DNA of 61,791 nt from Selenomonas sp. (GCF_024699275.1 NZ_JAILPX010000111.1:1-61791); one strand, 5' to 3'. Shown: positions 32,285 to 42,626, counted from the stretch's first letter. Numbers and translations are program-made. Notes: generated by a model not told the origin, from the sequence alone.

Positions 32285-33430
32285 ATGAAAAAGGCAGTAC
32301 ATTTTGGAGCAGGCAATATCGGCAGAGGGTTTATCGGTGAACTTTTGGTGCGTTCCGGCTATGAGGTGACCTTTGTGGATGTGAATGCTGGGCTGGTGGA
32401 TTTAATTAATAGTCGCAAGGCTTATGATATTCAGATTGTAGGGGATAAGCCGGAAATCATCCACGTGGAACATGTCCGGGCAATCAATAGTGCGGCTCAC
32501 CCGGAAGAACTTATCCGGGCAATTTGTGAAGCGGATATCATCACTACAGCGATTGGCCCGAACATCCTTAAATTCATTGCGCCTAATTTGGCAACAGGTT
32601 TGGCAGAACGGGTGAAGGGCAATCATCAGCCATTGAACATCATTGCTTGTGAAAATATGGTGGGCGGTTCCACGGTGTTGAAAGGCTTTGTAGAAGAAAA
32701 CCTATCGGAAGATGCAAAGGCGGCTGTGTCCCAGTATATCGGTTTCCCGGATGCTGCTGTGGACAGAATCGTGCCTTTGCAGAAAAACGAGGACCCCTTG
32801 CTGGTACAGGTGGAACCCTACGCTGAGTGGGATGCGGATATTACGCAGGTCAAAGGTGAACCGCCGCAGATTGAGGGCCTTACCTGGGTGAAGAATCTGG
32901 AGGCCTATATCGAGCGCAAACTCTTCACGGTGAATACCGGTCATGCCTCCATTGCGTATCTGGCTTACCGCAAGGGCATCAAGGACATCTACAGTGCCAT
33001 GCAGGATAAAAATATCGTAGATATGGCCAGAAAAGTCTGGCAGGAAACGGGCAATCTTCTGGTCAGGAAATTCGGTTTTGATCCCCAGAAACATGAGGAA
33101 TACGTCAAGACCACGGAAAACCGCTTCCGCAACCCGCATTTGAGTGATGAGGTGACCCGGGTGGCTCGTGGCCCTAAACGGAAATTGGGGGCAAAAGACC
33201 GGCTGGTAAGTCCTGCAACCCAGTTGCTGGCACAGGGACAGAAGCCGTCAGCCTTGGCTACAGTAATTGGGGCAGCTTTTCATTTCGATTATCAGGGGGA
33301 TAAAGAAGCCCAGGAAGTGCAGGGAGTTATTCAGGAAAAAGGCCTGCACAAGGCAATCTTGAACTATACCCAAATCCCTGAGGAGTCCGAACTCTTCCGT
33401 ATGGTGGAGAATAAGACGGCTGGATTCTAA
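32285..33430 (+). CDS. mtlD: Mannitol-1-phosphate 5-dehydrogenase
   Basis: 381 aa. It has a Rossmann motif at the N-terminus (AVHFGAGNIGRGFIGELL) and the polyol dehydrogenase core with CENMVGGS and NTGHASIAYL. It oxidises mannitol-1-phosphate to fructose-6-phosphate with NAD. GGAGG is 8 nt from ATG 32285 and only 2 nt from ATG 32279, so the former is chosen. It completes the mannitol operon. Confidence 0.97.
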   Translation: MKKAVHFGAGNIGRGFIGELLVRSGYEVTFVDVNAGLVDLINSRKAYDIQIVGDKPEIIHVEHVRAINSAAHPEELIRAICEADIITTAIGPNILKFIAPNLATGLAERVKGNHQPLNIIACENMVGGSTVLKGFVEENLSEDAKAAVSQYIGFPDAAVDRIVPLQKNEDPLLVQVEPYAEWDADITQVKGEPPQIEGLTWVKNLEAYIERKLFTVNTGHASIAYLAYRKGIKDIYSAMQDKNIVDMARKVWQETGNLLVRKFGFDPQKHEEYVKTTENRFRNPHLSDEVTRVARGPKRKLGAKDRLVSPATQLLAQGQKPSALATVIGAAFHFDYQGDKEAQEVQGVIQEKGLHKAILNYTQIPEESELFRMVENKTAGF

Positions 33431-33745
33431 ACCAGGAAAAAAGGCGGTGAAATTGCAGTCTGTCGGGAAGTTCCTGCTAATGGCAGACGCTCTGAACAGA
33501 AAATCACTCCCCCACTCCCAAAAAGCAACAACCTATACAATTACCACCTCCGCTCCAATTGAGTTGTAACATCAAAAGAAAGAGCGCAATAACAGCAACA
33601 AACTGCAATTTGCCAAACGTGTGTTGACCATTATGCGAAGGCCCCCATAAGTCAGACTAAGAAATCTGACTTATGGGGGCCTCTACATTTTGTCTCAGTG
33701 CACCTTATATCCATATGGAGGGATACTGCATAGTTCCTTTTTGGT
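33431..33745. other. Intergenic region between mtlD and the cNMP-fold gene, with a strong hairpin
   Basis: No convincing gene is seen. A 17-bp perfect stem (33640-33656 with 33665-33681, core CCCCCATAAGTCAGA) lies between convergent genes. It lacks a good T-run but is probably the shared transcription end. Its core resembles the terminator at 13202-13247. The first 200 bp are A/C-rich without recognisable signals. Confidence 0.6.
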
Positions 33746-35866
33746 TTACCGGTTCAGATATTCTGCTTCCAGCTGTACTTCTTCTGGCAGTTCCTTGGTT
33801 TGTGTTAGAATCTTGCGGGAGAAGAGTTCGAGGGTACGAGCCCGGTCATCCCGGCCGATATGCCAGCGCTCAATTAAGGGTTTATACTGGGGATTGATCA
33901 TGAGGTTATCCCGGTATTTTTGCGAGAAGGTACAATACTTGAAGAGGATTTCCCGGGAAACCTTATTGAGACGGGGCAATCCTTCGGATTCGCATTTGAG
34001 GAACAGTTCATATTCTGAGGCGAATACATTACCGTAACTGTTGTTGTTGCGTTTGAGGGAGGATTTGACCTTTTCCTTCATATCCGCAGACAGGCTGGAG
34101 TTTTTCTTGTAGAACTGCAGATAGTTGACGTATTCGGATGTCAGGGAAGGATCGGTAATATCGCTGTAGTGTACGCCTTGAATACGCTTGCACATTTCCC
34201 AGCGGAACTGGGCACACATTCGGATTAAGGTACTGAACAGGTCTTCTGAATGGAGTATGGAGATTACAAGATGGGCAGGGGTGGTGCGTTTGCGGCCTTC
34301 GATTTCCTGCCACATGACTCCGCGGCTGCCATAGTTGGGCATCAGGATGATGTAGGGTAGAATCTCCTCATGGTAGTCGAAGCGGTTGATCTTTAACTGG
34401 GGATAGCTGGCATAGGCGGGGCGATAGAAGCAGCCAAAATCCAAATCCCGGATATGATTGAGTTCCTCCGTGGCCCGCTGGGTAGTGACCAGGCAATTTT
34501 CCAGTGGGCGGTTGACGGATTGGGCGTAGAAGGCGGGAATGAAGGAGAAGATACTGCCATAAGTCATCTTGTTTGCGCCCGTAATCATGTTGTGGAGCTC
34601 AAAGGTGGTCATGGCCTTCCTGTCTTCCAGCATCGCATCGGCCTGTTCCTGGGTCAGATTGCCCTGGCGGACTTCTTCTTTTAGATGGTCAGGCCAATCG
34701 TTGTCAAATTCATCTTTTGAGGGAGGTACTTCGCCATTGTAGATTTTTTTCAGCCAGTGACAGGCCGGAAGCACCCGTCCCTGGGGATCATCTTCCCAGA
34801 GTATGGTATATTTATAGAGCTCGGCAGTATTGTCTTCGCCGGCCAGTTCTTCATCTACAAAGCCAAAGAGCAGGAACATCTTGACCTCAGCGGGAACATC
34901 TTCGGCGGTCAGGCTCTTGAAGAAAGCGGCTTCGTAAATGGTGTAGAAATTATTGGTGATATCGCCTCGCAGACGGCGCATTTCCGTGGATTTTTCGGCC
35001 TTATCCGGAGCCTGCATAAAGGCGCGGATATCCCGGCCAAAGGCATCGCCAAGGCTGCGGTCGATTTCGGCAAAGGCCAGGATGGTGGTCAGGGCATTCT
35101 TGATTTGGGGAAGATTGCCGCTGCCGGATTCCATGGCTTCCTGTCGTTGGGCATCATCGAATTTAGCCTTTTGGGAATGGTATTCCCGATTGAATTCATC
35201 CGTGTCATCTTTTAGCTGTTGAATAAAAGCTTGCAGCTTATCGATTTCTCGCTGTATGTTTTGAGCCAGTTGCGCAGCCAGCATAATGGTGCCTACACAG
35301 AAACGAATATCTGCAGGGTAAAATTCCTTGCGCAGGAGGTCATTTTTATCCAGACAGGCACGGCAAAGGTCAACCTGCCAGCTGTTCAGGATATCGGGTT
35401 TTTCCGGCGGCACCAGTACATTGATTCCTTCAAACTGTTGAGGCATAATCATGAGACGGGCACAGATATTCTTGTAATCGTTGTAATTGGCCTGGGTGCC
35501 ACGACAGAGCTGGCCGCCTGCTTCATAGAGCTCGGAGAGGGTATCCGCGAGATTGTTCAGAAGGTTAATGCTGGCAGAGACCATTACCGGAGCAATGGTG
35601 GGGGTGGCCTTGATGGCGTTTTCTAAATCGTCTTCGTCGGTGTAATCGTAAACAAAGAGAGTGCTGTCTTCTGCGGCCTGAAAATTATAGCGGTAATTGC
35701 TGCCACTGGGGTGAAAGGCTCCTAATATGCTGCCGTTGCCTGCCGATAGCCTTACGCCTGTTTCATCGGTCAGGGTAAAGCTGCCCTTGAGGATGATGGC
35801 AACATCATTAACAGGGGCACCTTTTTTATAAAGTATCTGCCCTTTTGCGATGTCTAGTTTTCCCAT
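33746..35866 (-). CDS. Large protein with N-terminal cyclic-nucleotide-binding fold, function unknown
   Basis: 706 aa. Residues 1-110 or so look like a Crp-type cNMP-binding beta-roll (GQILYKKGAPVNDVAIILKG, then SAGNGSILGAF), without clear phosphate-binding RxA residues. A helical middle part with a coiled coil (about 205-240) and a long C-terminal part without recognised motifs follow. There is no helix-turn-helix, so it is not a Crp/Fnr transcription factor despite the N-terminal fold. A few Cys occur (LCRGTQ, LCRACL) but form no clear metal site. It is monocistronic and convergent with mtlD. GAGGC precedes the ATG. I do not recognise the family. Confidence 0.8.
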   Translation of the reverse strand: MGKLDIAKGQILYKKGAPVNDVAIILKGSFTLTDETGVRLSAGNGSILGAFHPSGSNYRYNFQAAEDSTLFVYDYTDEDDLENAIKATPTIAPVMVSASINLLNNLADTLSELYEAGGQLCRGTQANYNDYKNICARLMIMPQQFEGINVLVPPEKPDILNSWQVDLCRACLDKNDLLRKEFYPADIRFCVGTIMLAAQLAQNIQREIDKLQAFIQQLKDDTDEFNREYHSQKAKFDDAQRQEAMESGSGNLPQIKNALTTILAFAEIDRSLGDAFGRDIRAFMQAPDKAEKSTEMRRLRGDITNNFYTIYEAAFFKSLTAEDVPAEVKMFLLFGFVDEELAGEDNTAELYKYTILWEDDPQGRVLPACHWLKKIYNGEVPPSKDEFDNDWPDHLKEEVRQGNLTQEQADAMLEDRKAMTTFELHNMITGANKMTYGSIFSFIPAFYAQSVNRPLENCLVTTQRATEELNHIRDLDFGCFYRPAYASYPQLKINRFDYHEEILPYIILMPNYGSRGVMWQEIEGRKRTTPAHLVISILHSEDLFSTLIRMCAQFRWEMCKRIQGVHYSDITDPSLTSEYVNYLQFYKKNSSLSADMKEKVKSSLKRNNNSYGNVFASEYELFLKCESEGLPRLNKVSREILFKYCTFSQKYRDNLMINPQYKPLIERWHIGRDDRARTLELFSRKILTQTKELPEEVQLEAEYLNR

Positions 35867-35951
35867 GATATTTTGCCTCCTAGATATACATTTCCTTACC
35901 TTAGATATGTTCGCTTTTCATGGGGATTTTCCTTCATGGTCGGACAAAGGA

Positions 35952-35980
35952 TTGACAGCTTTTCCTAACTTTGTTAAAAT
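35952..35980 (+). promoter_or_regulatory. Promoter of the glyQS T-box transcript
   Basis: TTGACA (35952-35957) and TAAAAT (35975-35980) are 17 bp apart, directly upstream of the T-box leader. Confidence 0.8.
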
Positions 35981-35985
35981 TGACC

Positions 35986-36190
35986 TCAGCGATGAAGAAG
36001 AGGATTAGCGCAGGAACAGCGAGGCCGGGAGGGTGTAAGCCGGTCATTGCGTGAAGGGCACTTTGGAGCGGCAGACAAATAAAGACTTTGAGGTGGGCTT
36101 CTATATTCTTATAGAAACCAATCAGGGTGGAACCGCGGGATTTATAGTCTCGTCCCTGTAACGAGTGCGTTACGGGGACGGGACTTTTTA
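35986..36190 (+). promoter_or_regulatory. Glycyl T-box riboswitch
   Basis: The leader contains the T-box core AGGGTGGAACCGCGG (36124-36138), whose TGG pairs with the tRNA acceptor end. A terminator stem GTCTCGTCCCTGTAAC / GTTACGGGGACGGGAC (36147-36162 with 36169-36184) and a T-run follow. The upstream 130 nt fold as Stem I; a GGC in GAAGGGCAC (about 36056) could be the glycine specifier. Uncharged tRNA-Gly would allow read-through into glyQS. Confidence 0.93.
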
Positions 36191-36235
36191 TGTATGAGAA
36201 CGGTCAGCCGTAACAGAAAAGAAGGAGTTGTACCT

Positions 36236-37114
36236 ATGAAATTTCAGGAAATCATCCTGGCTCTGCAGAAATTCTGGTCAGAGCAGGGCTGTATCTTAGC
36301 ACAGCCTTATGATGTGGAAAAGGGCGCGGGCACCATGAACCCTTCCACTTTTTTGCGCGTTTTGGGGCCTGAGCCCTGGCATGTGGCTTATGTGGAACCC
36401 TCCCGCAGACCTGCTGATGGCCGTTACGGGGATAATCCGAACCGTCTCTATCAGCATCATCAGTTTCAGGTTATCATGAAGCCTTCGCCGGATAATATTC
36501 AGGAACTTTATCTGGAAAGTCTGGAGCGCCTGGGAATTGATCCGAAAAAGCACGATATCCGCTTTGTCGAGGACAACTGGGAATCCCCAACCTTAGGTGC
36601 TTGGGGCCTGGGCTGGGAAGTATGGCTGGACGGCATGGAAATCACCCAGTTCACTTATTTCCAGCAGGTGGGCAGCCAGGACGTTAAGCCTGTGGCTTCG
36701 GAAATTACCTATGGGCTGGAGCGACTGGCTATGTATATTCAGGGCGTTGAGAATGTCTACGATATCCAGTGGACCGATGACTACACCTATGGCGATGTTT
36801 TCCATCAGAATGAGTACGAGCAGTCCGCTTATGCCTTTGACCTGTCCGATGAAAAGCTGCTCTTTGAACTCTTTGATAAGTATGAGGCTGAGGCTGTGCG
36901 CGTAATTGCTGAGGGTTATGTACATCCGGCTTATGACTATGTGCTTAAGTGCTCCCATACCTTTAACCTGCTGGATGCCCGGGGAGCCATCTCCGTATCC
37001 CAGCGTACGGCCTTCATTGGGCGTGTCCGCAAACTGGCACGTCTATGCGCTGAATGTTATTTGAAACAACGTGAAGAACTGGGATATCCCATGCTGCATA
37101 GGGGGGAGAAATAA
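36236..37114 (+). CDS. glyQ: Glycyl-tRNA synthetase alpha subunit
   Basis: 292 aa, family length. It begins [19 protein letters not shown] and contains class II synthetase motifs ([20 protein letters not shown] and QQVGSQD). It forms the catalytic alpha2 part of alpha2-beta2 GlyRS. AAGGAG is 8 nt from ATG 36236; the in-frame upstream codons belong to the leader. Regulated by the T-box just upstream. The stop overlaps glyS by one base (TAATG). Confidence 0.98.
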   Translation: MKFQEIILALQKFWSEQGCILAQPYDVEKGAGTMNPSTFLRVLGPEPWHVAYVEPSRRPADGRYGDNPNRLYQHHQFQVIMKPSPDNIQELYLESLERLGIDPKKHDIRFVEDNWESPTLGAWGLGWEVWLDGMEITQFTYFQQVGSQDVKPVASEITYGLERLAMYIQGVENVYDIQWTDDYTYGDVFHQNEYEQSAYAFDLSDEKLLFELFDKYEAEAVRVIAEGYVHPAYDYVLKCSHTFNLLDARGAISVSQRTAFIGRVRKLARLCAECYLKQREELGYPMLHRGEK

Positions 37115-39165
37115 TGAGCAAGGATTTACTGTTAGAAATCGGCACCGAAGAAGTACCGGCTCATGTCATGCCGGGCATCCTTGCCCAGCTGAAGGAAAGT
37201 GCGGCCAAGGCCTTTGCCGATAACCGCATTGCCTGTGGGGAGATTCGTACCATCGGTACACCCCGCCGCACGGCGCTTCTGGTCAAAGATTTAGCCGAGA
37301 AGCAGGAGGATGTGTCCAGTGAAAATCGTGGCCCTTCTGCAGCTATCGCCTTCGATGGGGATGGTAATCCCACCAAGGCCGCCCAGGGGTTTGCCCGGGG
37401 ACAGGGGATTGATCCTAAGGATTTGGTGGAAAAAGATGGTTATGTCTATGCCATGGTGCATGAAAAGGGGAAAGAAACCCGTGCGCTTTTGCAAACCATT
37501 TTGCCGGAACTTATCTGCGGCTTGAATTTCCCCAACAACATGCGCTGGCGGAATCTGGACTTCAAGTTCATTCGCCCCTTACGCTGGATTGTGGCCCTCT
37601 ATGACGCAGAGGTGGTACCCTTTGAAGTGGCTGAGGTTAAATCCGGGAATATTTCCCGTGGCCATCGTTTCCTGTCCCAGGGGGATTTTACCATCAAGTG
37701 TGCTGCTGAATATGAAAAGGCTTGCGAAGACAACTTCGTGATTGTGGACCAGGAAAAGCGCAAGGCCATGATTCGTCAGCAGATTGCAGAAGTGGCCGAA
37801 AAGAACGGCGGCAAGGCTGAAATCACCGAAGACCTGCTGGAAGAAGTGCTCTATCTCGTCGAATATCCGACGGCACTCTGCGGCAAATTCGAGGAAAAGT
37901 ATCTGGAACTGCCTCCCGAAACGGTTATCACGCCGATGCGCGACCATCAGCGGTACTTCCCCGTGAAGGATGCAGATGGAAAATTACTGCCGCTCTTTAT
38001 CACGGTGCGCAATGGCGGCAGCGAACACCTGGAAACCGTACAGCACGGCAACGAGCGTGTACTGCGTGCCCGTTTGGCTGATGCGCAGTTCTTCTTTGAT
38101 GAAGACCGTAAGAAGAGCCTCGAGGAACACCGCGAAAAACTCAAGACGGTTGTATTCCAACAGGGCCTCGGTACGATGTATGAAAAATCCGAGCGGCTCG
38201 TGGAATTGGCTGGTTTTATCGCTGACGAAATTGGCGCCGATGAAAAGGCACACAAACACGCACAACGTGCAGCCCTTCTGTCCAAGGCTGACCTCGTAAC
38301 CGGCATGGTTACGGAGTTCACGGAACTGCAGGGCATTATGGGGCGCGAGTATGCCAAGCTTGATGGTGAATGTGAAAAGGTAGCCATTGCCATCGACGAA
38401 CACTATATGCCGCGTTTTGCTGGTGACAAACAGCCGCAGACAGAAGCGGGCCGTATTGTGAGCATGGCCGATAAGATTGATACCATTGTGGGAACCTTCA
38501 GCCGGGGTAAGATTCCTACCGGTTCGCAGGATCCCTTCGCCCTGCGCCGTCAGGCCCTTGGCTTGGTTCATATGCTGATTGAAGCCAAATGGACGGTAAG
38601 TCTCAGCAAAATCGTGGCGAAATCCATGGATTTATATGGTCTTACGGATGAAGCTGTGCGCACGAAAATGCAGCAGGATGTGGCAGATTTCATGCGTCTG
38701 CGTCTCAAGAATGTGCTGGAAGATGTTCGTTACGATGTGGTGGATGCGGTGCTGGAAGATGTGGATGATATCTATGCGGTCAGCCTGCGTGCTGCTGCTG
38801 TGGCAGAATTTGCAGAAACGGCAGATGCGGCTGCGCATATTCAGGCCTTTGTCCGTGCCTCGAATCTGGCCAAGAAGGCGGAGCGTACGGAAATTCATGA
38901 AGCCGTATTTGTGGCAGCTGAAGAAAAGGCGCTTTACACTGTCTATGAATCCACCAACAGTGCAGTGACCAGTCTGGTGGATGGTCAGGATTACAAGGGC
39001 GCTATTGATGCCTTGAAAGAACTGGCAAAACCCATTGATGTTTTCTTTGATGCCGTAATGGTTATGGACAAGGATGAAGCGGTTAAGAATAACCGTCTGG
39101 CTCTGCTCAAAGCCATTGACGACCTGGTTAACCGAGTGGCTGATTTTAGTAAAATCGTGTTGTAA
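37114..39165 (+). CDS. glyS: Glycyl-tRNA synthetase beta subunit
   Basis: 683 aa, usual length. It begins with DLLLEIGTEEVPA, the GlyS signature, and contains TPRRTALLV and the HD-like region (TEFTELQGIMGREYAK). The C-terminal DALR-like anticodon-binding domain follows. It binds the tRNA for the GlyQ catalytic subunit. Translationally coupled to glyQ. A terminator follows. Confidence 0.98.
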   Translation: MSKDLLLEIGTEEVPAHVMPGILAQLKESAAKAFADNRIACGEIRTIGTPRRTALLVKDLAEKQEDVSSENRGPSAAIAFDGDGNPTKAAQGFARGQGIDPKDLVEKDGYVYAMVHEKGKETRALLQTILPELICGLNFPNNMRWRNLDFKFIRPLRWIVALYDAEVVPFEVAEVKSGNISRGHRFLSQGDFTIKCAAEYEKACEDNFVIVDQEKRKAMIRQQIAEVAEKNGGKAEITEDLLEEVLYLVEYPTALCGKFEEKYLELPPETVITPMRDHQRYFPVKDADGKLLPLFITVRNGGSEHLETVQHGNERVLRARLADAQFFFDEDRKKSLEEHREKLKTVVFQQGLGTMYEKSERLVELAGFIADEIGADEKAHKHAQRAALLSKADLVTGMVTEFTELQGIMGREYAKLDGECEKVAIAIDEHYMPRFAGDKQPQTEAGRIVSMADKIDTIVGTFSRGKIPTGSQDPFALRRQALGLVHMLIEAKWTVSLSKIVAKSMDLYGLTDEAVRTKMQQDVADFMRLRLKNVLEDVRYDVVDAVLEDVDDIYAVSLRAAAVAEFAETADAAAHIQAFVRASNLAKKAERTEIHEAVFVAAEEKALYTVYESTNSAVTSLVDGQDYKGAIDALKELAKPIDVFFDAVMVMDKDEAVKNNRLALLKAIDDLVNRVADFSKIVL

Positions 39166-39184
39166 TTTTCTTATATGTCTTTTC

Positions 39185-39225
39185 ACCGCGTACACATTAG
39201 AGAAGTGTGTACGCGGTTTTTTTTT
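39185..39225 (+). terminator. Terminator of glyQS
   Basis: ACCGCGTACACA (39185-39196) pairs perfectly with TGTGTACGCGGT (39206-39217), followed by eight or more Ts. Confidence 0.92.
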
Positions 39226-39272
39226 ATCTTTGATAATAGTTCACTCTATAAAAACATTTTTACACTTTTGGC

Positions 39273-39301
39273 TTGCGGAAATGTAAAGTATAGTGTATAC
39301 T
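39273..39301 (+). promoter_or_regulatory. Promoter of the sstT-like gene
   Basis: TTGCGG (39273-39278) and TATACT (39296-39301), 17 bp apart. Confidence 0.55.
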
Positions 39302-39370
39302 AACAGATGTATCATATAGGTGAACGCACTTATCGTAATATGAGATTATTGCTTAAGGAGGTTGATTAGC

Positions 39371-40624
39371 ATGTTTCGGAAAGTCGGCAGAAAATATATG
39401 GAAACTGCCCTTATCAAGCTAATCGCAGTCGGTTTGGTTATCGGTATTATCATTGCCCTGGCGGCACCGGGGATGGTGCCATTGGTGGCCATATTCGGAG
39501 ATTTGTTCGTCCGGGCGTTGAAGGGGGTGGCTCCGGTCCTGGTGTTTGTGCTGGTGATGAATGCCATGGCCCAGAAAAATGCAGATGCCAGTGCATCCAT
39601 GCGGCCCATTGTGCGGTTGTATGTTTTTGCTACTTTTTTTGCCTCTTTGGTGGCGGTGGCCTATTCCTTTGCTTTCCCCACCACATTGCATTTGCAGCTG
39701 GCCGATGCAAAATTAACGCCGCCCAGTGGTATTCTGGAGGTTCTCCACAATCTGGTATTGAATGTGGTGGATAATCCCATTCATGCCATCGCCAGTGCCA
39801 ACTATATCGGCATACTGGCCTGGGGTGTGCTGACGGGGTTAGCCCTGCACAATGCTTCGGACAGCACCAAGCAGGCGTTGAATGACTTTGCCAAGGCGGT
39901 AACAAAACTGGTACAGTGGGTTATCCGGCTGGCGCCCTTCGGCATTATGGGGTTGGTGGCTGATGCCATTGGTACAAATGGCACAGAGGCTATCCTGGGG
40001 TATTTCCATTTGTTGGCCGTACTCCTGGGGGCATTCTTCTCTGTGGCGCTAATCATGAATCCGCTGATTGTGTATATGCATATTCACCGCAATCCCTATC
40101 CGCTGGTGCTTACTACCTTGCGGGAGAGTGGTATCTATGCGTTCTTTACCAGAAGCTCCGCTGCCAATATTCCTGTAAATATGGATTTGTGCGAGCGTCT
40201 GGGGCTGAACAAGGATACCTATTCCATTTCCATTCCGCTGGGGGCTACCATCAACATGAGCGGTGCTGCCATTACCATTGCGGTCTTGTCCTTGGCTTGC
40301 GCCCATACTTTGGGCATTGACATCGATTTGCCCACGGCATTGCTGCTCTGTATTATCGCTACGGTTGGTGCCTGTGGTGCTTCTGGTGTGGCTGGCGGGT
40401 CTTTGCTGCTTATTCCGGTGGCATGCTCTTCCTTCGGCATCAGCAATGATATTGCCATGCAGGTGGTAGGCGTGGGATTTATCATCGGTGTCCTGCAGGA
40501 TTCCTGCGAAACGGCACTCAATAGTTCCAGTGATGTTTTGTTTACGGCAACAGCAGAGCTTTCCCGGAAGGCTAAGGAAGGTACGCTGACGGATGCAGAT
40601 TTAGTCGCGAAAAATGAAGGTTAA
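39371..40624 (+). CDS. sstT: Serine/threonine:sodium symporter, SstT type (DAACS family)
   Basis: 417 aa with about eight membrane helices and two re-entrant loops. Motifs are [15 protein letters not shown] (the serine-rich hairpin) and [16 protein letters not shown], as in SstT and other dicarboxylate/amino-acid:cation symporters. It takes up serine and threonine with sodium. GGAGG precedes ATG 39371 by 9 nt. It is a single-gene unit with its own promoter and terminator. Confidence 0.92.
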   Translation: MFRKVGRKYMETALIKLIAVGLVIGIIIALAAPGMVPLVAIFGDLFVRALKGVAPVLVFVLVMNAMAQKNADASASMRPIVRLYVFATFFASLVAVAYSFAFPTTLHLQLADAKLTPPSGILEVLHNLVLNVVDNPIHAIASANYIGILAWGVLTGLALHNASDSTKQALNDFAKAVTKLVQWVIRLAPFGIMGLVADAIGTNGTEAILGYFHLLAVLLGAFFSVALIMNPLIVYMHIHRNPYPLVLTTLRESGIYAFFTRSSAANIPVNMDLCERLGLNKDTYSISIPLGATINMSGAAITIAVLSLACAHTLGIDIDLPTALLLCIIATVGACGASGVAGGSLLLIPVACSSFGISNDIAMQVVGVGFIIGVLQDSCETALNSSSDVLFTATAELSRKAKEGTLTDADLVAKNEG

Positions 40625-40629
40625 TCAAG

Positions 40630-40670
40630 ATAAGACCGTTGCCTATTCTAGGGGGACGGTCTTATTTTTA
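40630..40670 (+). terminator. Terminator of the sstT-like gene
   Basis: ATAAGACCGT (40630-40639) / ACGGTCTTAT (40656-40665), then TTTTA. Confidence 0.85.
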
Positions 40671-40756
40671 GGTCTATTTTCCTATAGAAATATTCCTTTG
40701 ACAGGAGTATAATAGAAAAGAAAATCCGCTATATATGGACAGAGAAGGGCAAACCT

Positions 40757-41314
40757 ATGGAAATACGGCGTAAGTTGTTAATGGGTGGCAGCGTTGTTCT
40801 TTTGGGGGGAATATTGTCAGGGGCTTGGTATGCCAATGAAGCAGAAAAGCCTCCCCTTGTGTTGCAGGAAACTCCATCTGCTGCACAGTTGGACAGGGAA
40901 AAAACAGAAATCATCGGTTTAAAGCAGGCGGCTGCCAGTAAAGAACTGCGGAATCCCTTTTCTTTAGCCCATGAACGGGAAGGGGAGCAGGCTTTGAATC
41001 CTGTGTTTCCTAAAGACGCTTATGCTCAATCTCCATCTGTACCTGTGTCTATACCTGCTGCCCTTCCGGCTGCTGTGCATAATACGCAGGAAAAATCCAG
41101 CGGACCGGGGATTTCGCTCTGTGGTATAGTGGAAGGCGGCGGTCAGCGGCTAGCCCTGTTGCGGGTGGGCACATATACGCTGACTGCTGGTTTAGGGGAG
41201 ATGGCAGCGGGGTGGCATGTGACGGGAATTAGCAGTTCTGCGGTTACGGTGGAACGTTCCGGTGAGGTGCTTTGTTTGCCGCTGACCATGAATAGCGAGG
41301 CGGGGGCGCAATGA
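40757..41314 (+). CDS. PilP/GspC-like periplasmic protein
   Basis: 185 aa with an N-terminal membrane segment (about residues 7-24) and a flexible Pro/Ala/Ser-rich middle. A small C-terminal beta domain (SLCGIVEGGGQRLALLRVGT, then GWHVTGISSSAVTVERSG) has the fold expected of PilP or GspC homology regions, with RNPF and a later hydrophobic strand pattern. It sits directly before a secretin gene (1-nt gap), so it probably contacts the secretin from the inner membrane. The match is by pattern and context, not strong identity. A TATAAT (40708-40713) upstream lacks a good -35. Confidence 0.65.
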   Translation: MEIRRKLLMGGSVVLLGGILSGAWYANEAEKPPLVLQETPSAAQLDREKTEIIGLKQAAASKELRNPFSLAHEREGEQALNPVFPKDAYAQSPSVPVSIPAALPAAVHNTQEKSSGPGISLCGIVEGGGQRLALLRVGTYTLTAGLGEMAAGWHVTGISSSAVTVERSGEVLCLPLTMNSEAGAQ

Positions 41315-41315
41315 C

Positions 41316-42626
41316 ATGGGAAAGAAAAGCAGAGTTTTCCTTTGTATGTTTTTGCTTTATTGTTTGGGAAGGCCGTGGGCTATGGCGGCACCCATACATT
41401 TACAGGTTCAGAATGCTCCTGTTGGGGCAGTATTGATGTCTGTGGCTCGATTGGGAGGGCTTAACTTGTTGCTGTCTGAAGGAATCGGGGGAACGGTGAC
41501 TGTTGACGCCCAGGATGAACCGCTGGACATTTTGGCCTTGCTGTCTGCATCTCAAGGGCTGATGTTGGAAAAATACGGGAGCGTTTATGTGGTGACTGCA
41601 CCGGACAAAGCCAATGCCTTGTGTCGGGTACATAGTTATCAGGCCCGGTATGCCCGGCCGGCAGATTTGGCTGAGGTGGCAAAATTATCCTTAGGAGAAG
41701 CAGGAAAAAGGTCCCCCGTGCCGAAAGTTAATAATAAGGCTGAGAAGGCTGGGGAAAAGAAGCTGGAGGAGCGTTCTTCCCGGGTATTGGTGGATGAATC
41801 GGCGGGAAAAGTGCTCTTCTATGGGACCGATGCTGAGGCCCAGAGGATACAGGAGGCTTTGCGGCAGGTGGATGTTCCTGCCAAGCAGGTCAGTATTGAA
41901 GCCAAGGTGGTGGCTTTATCCAAGAATGCTGCCAAGAATCTGGGCGTGGAATGGGAATGGTCCAAAGTGCCCAAATATCCGGATCGACGCAAGAGCTATC
42001 GCCACGAAGGCCGGTCAAATGAGCGGGTGGATTATGAGATGCGCCGCTATTATAACGGGAAAACAGAGGATATCCCAGGTATTATACAATTTGGGCATGG
42101 CCCGGAAGGTCAGCCCTTTGAATTTTATTTTGGCGCTAAACTGAATGCGCTGGTGTCCGATGGCAAGGCGAAGATTCTTGCCCGCCCCAATATCACGACT
42201 ATTCAGGGGCATGAGGCGGTAATTAACATTGGTGGCGATGTGCCGGTGCCCACCCAGACGGTAACGGAAACCTCTACCACCAATACCATGACTTATCGGC
42301 AGGCGGGTATTATCCTGCGCTGTACGCCCCGGGTCAATGACGAAGGCCAGATTACTGCTGAGGTGCATACGGAGGTCAGTACGCCGGAACTAGTGACGGA
42401 TTTGAAGGCCTATCGCTTTCAACGGCGCAGTGCGGATACCATGGTGCGTTTGCGGGATGGAGAAACCATGGTTATTGGAGGCCTGATTGGCAGCGAGGAA
42501 TCCCGCAGTATAAGCAAGATTCCCTTCTTGGGGGACTTGCCTATTTTAGGCGCTTTTTTCAAAAGTGTACGGCATAGCCATACTGAGTCGGAAGTGATGA
42601 TTTTCCTTAAGGCTCATGTGCTATGA
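41316..42626 (+). CDS. Secretin (PilQ/GspD family)
   Basis: 436 aa. A signal peptide ends AMAA. A STN/N0 domain (PIHLQVQNAPVGAVLMSVAR), one N1-like region (YQARYARPADLAEVAKLSLG) and the secretin domain follow; the domain has KARPN-like KILARPNITT. The C-terminal signature is GGLIGSEESRSISKIPFLGD. Secretins form the outer-membrane pore for type II secretion or type IV pili. It is short, with few N-domains, and only a PilP-like gene accompanies it; no pilin, ATPase or prepilin peptidase is in the window. The pore may serve a machine encoded elsewhere. Confidence 0.9.
   Translation: MGKKSRVFLCMFLLYCLGRPWAMAAPIHLQVQNAPVGAVLMSVARLGGLNLLLSEGIGGTVTVDAQDEPLDILALLSASQGLMLEKYGSVYVVTAPDKANALCRVHSYQARYARPADLAEVAKLSLGEAGKRSPVPKVNNKAEKAGEKKLEERSSRVLVDESAGKVLFYGTDAEAQRIQEALRQVDVPAKQVSIEAKVVALSKNAAKNLGVEWEWSKVPKYPDRRKSYRHEGRSNERVDYEMRRYYNGKTEDIPGIIQFGHGPEGQPFEFYFGAKLNALVSDGKAKILARPNITTIQGHEAVINIGGDVPVPTQTVTETSTTNTMTYRQAGIILRCTPRVNDEGQITAEVHTEVSTPELVTDLKAYRFQRRSADTMVRLRDGETMVIGGLIGSEESRSISKIPFLGDLPILGAFFKSVRHSHTESEVMIFLKAHVL

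Noticed and set aside
33450..33570. Short open frame of about 39 codons after mtlD
   Set aside because: No good start signal, no family resemblance and no GG or signal motif; composition looks non-coding.
33746..35866. Crp/Fnr transcription regulator
   Set aside because: Only the N-terminal fold fits; size is three times too large and no helix-turn-helix is present.
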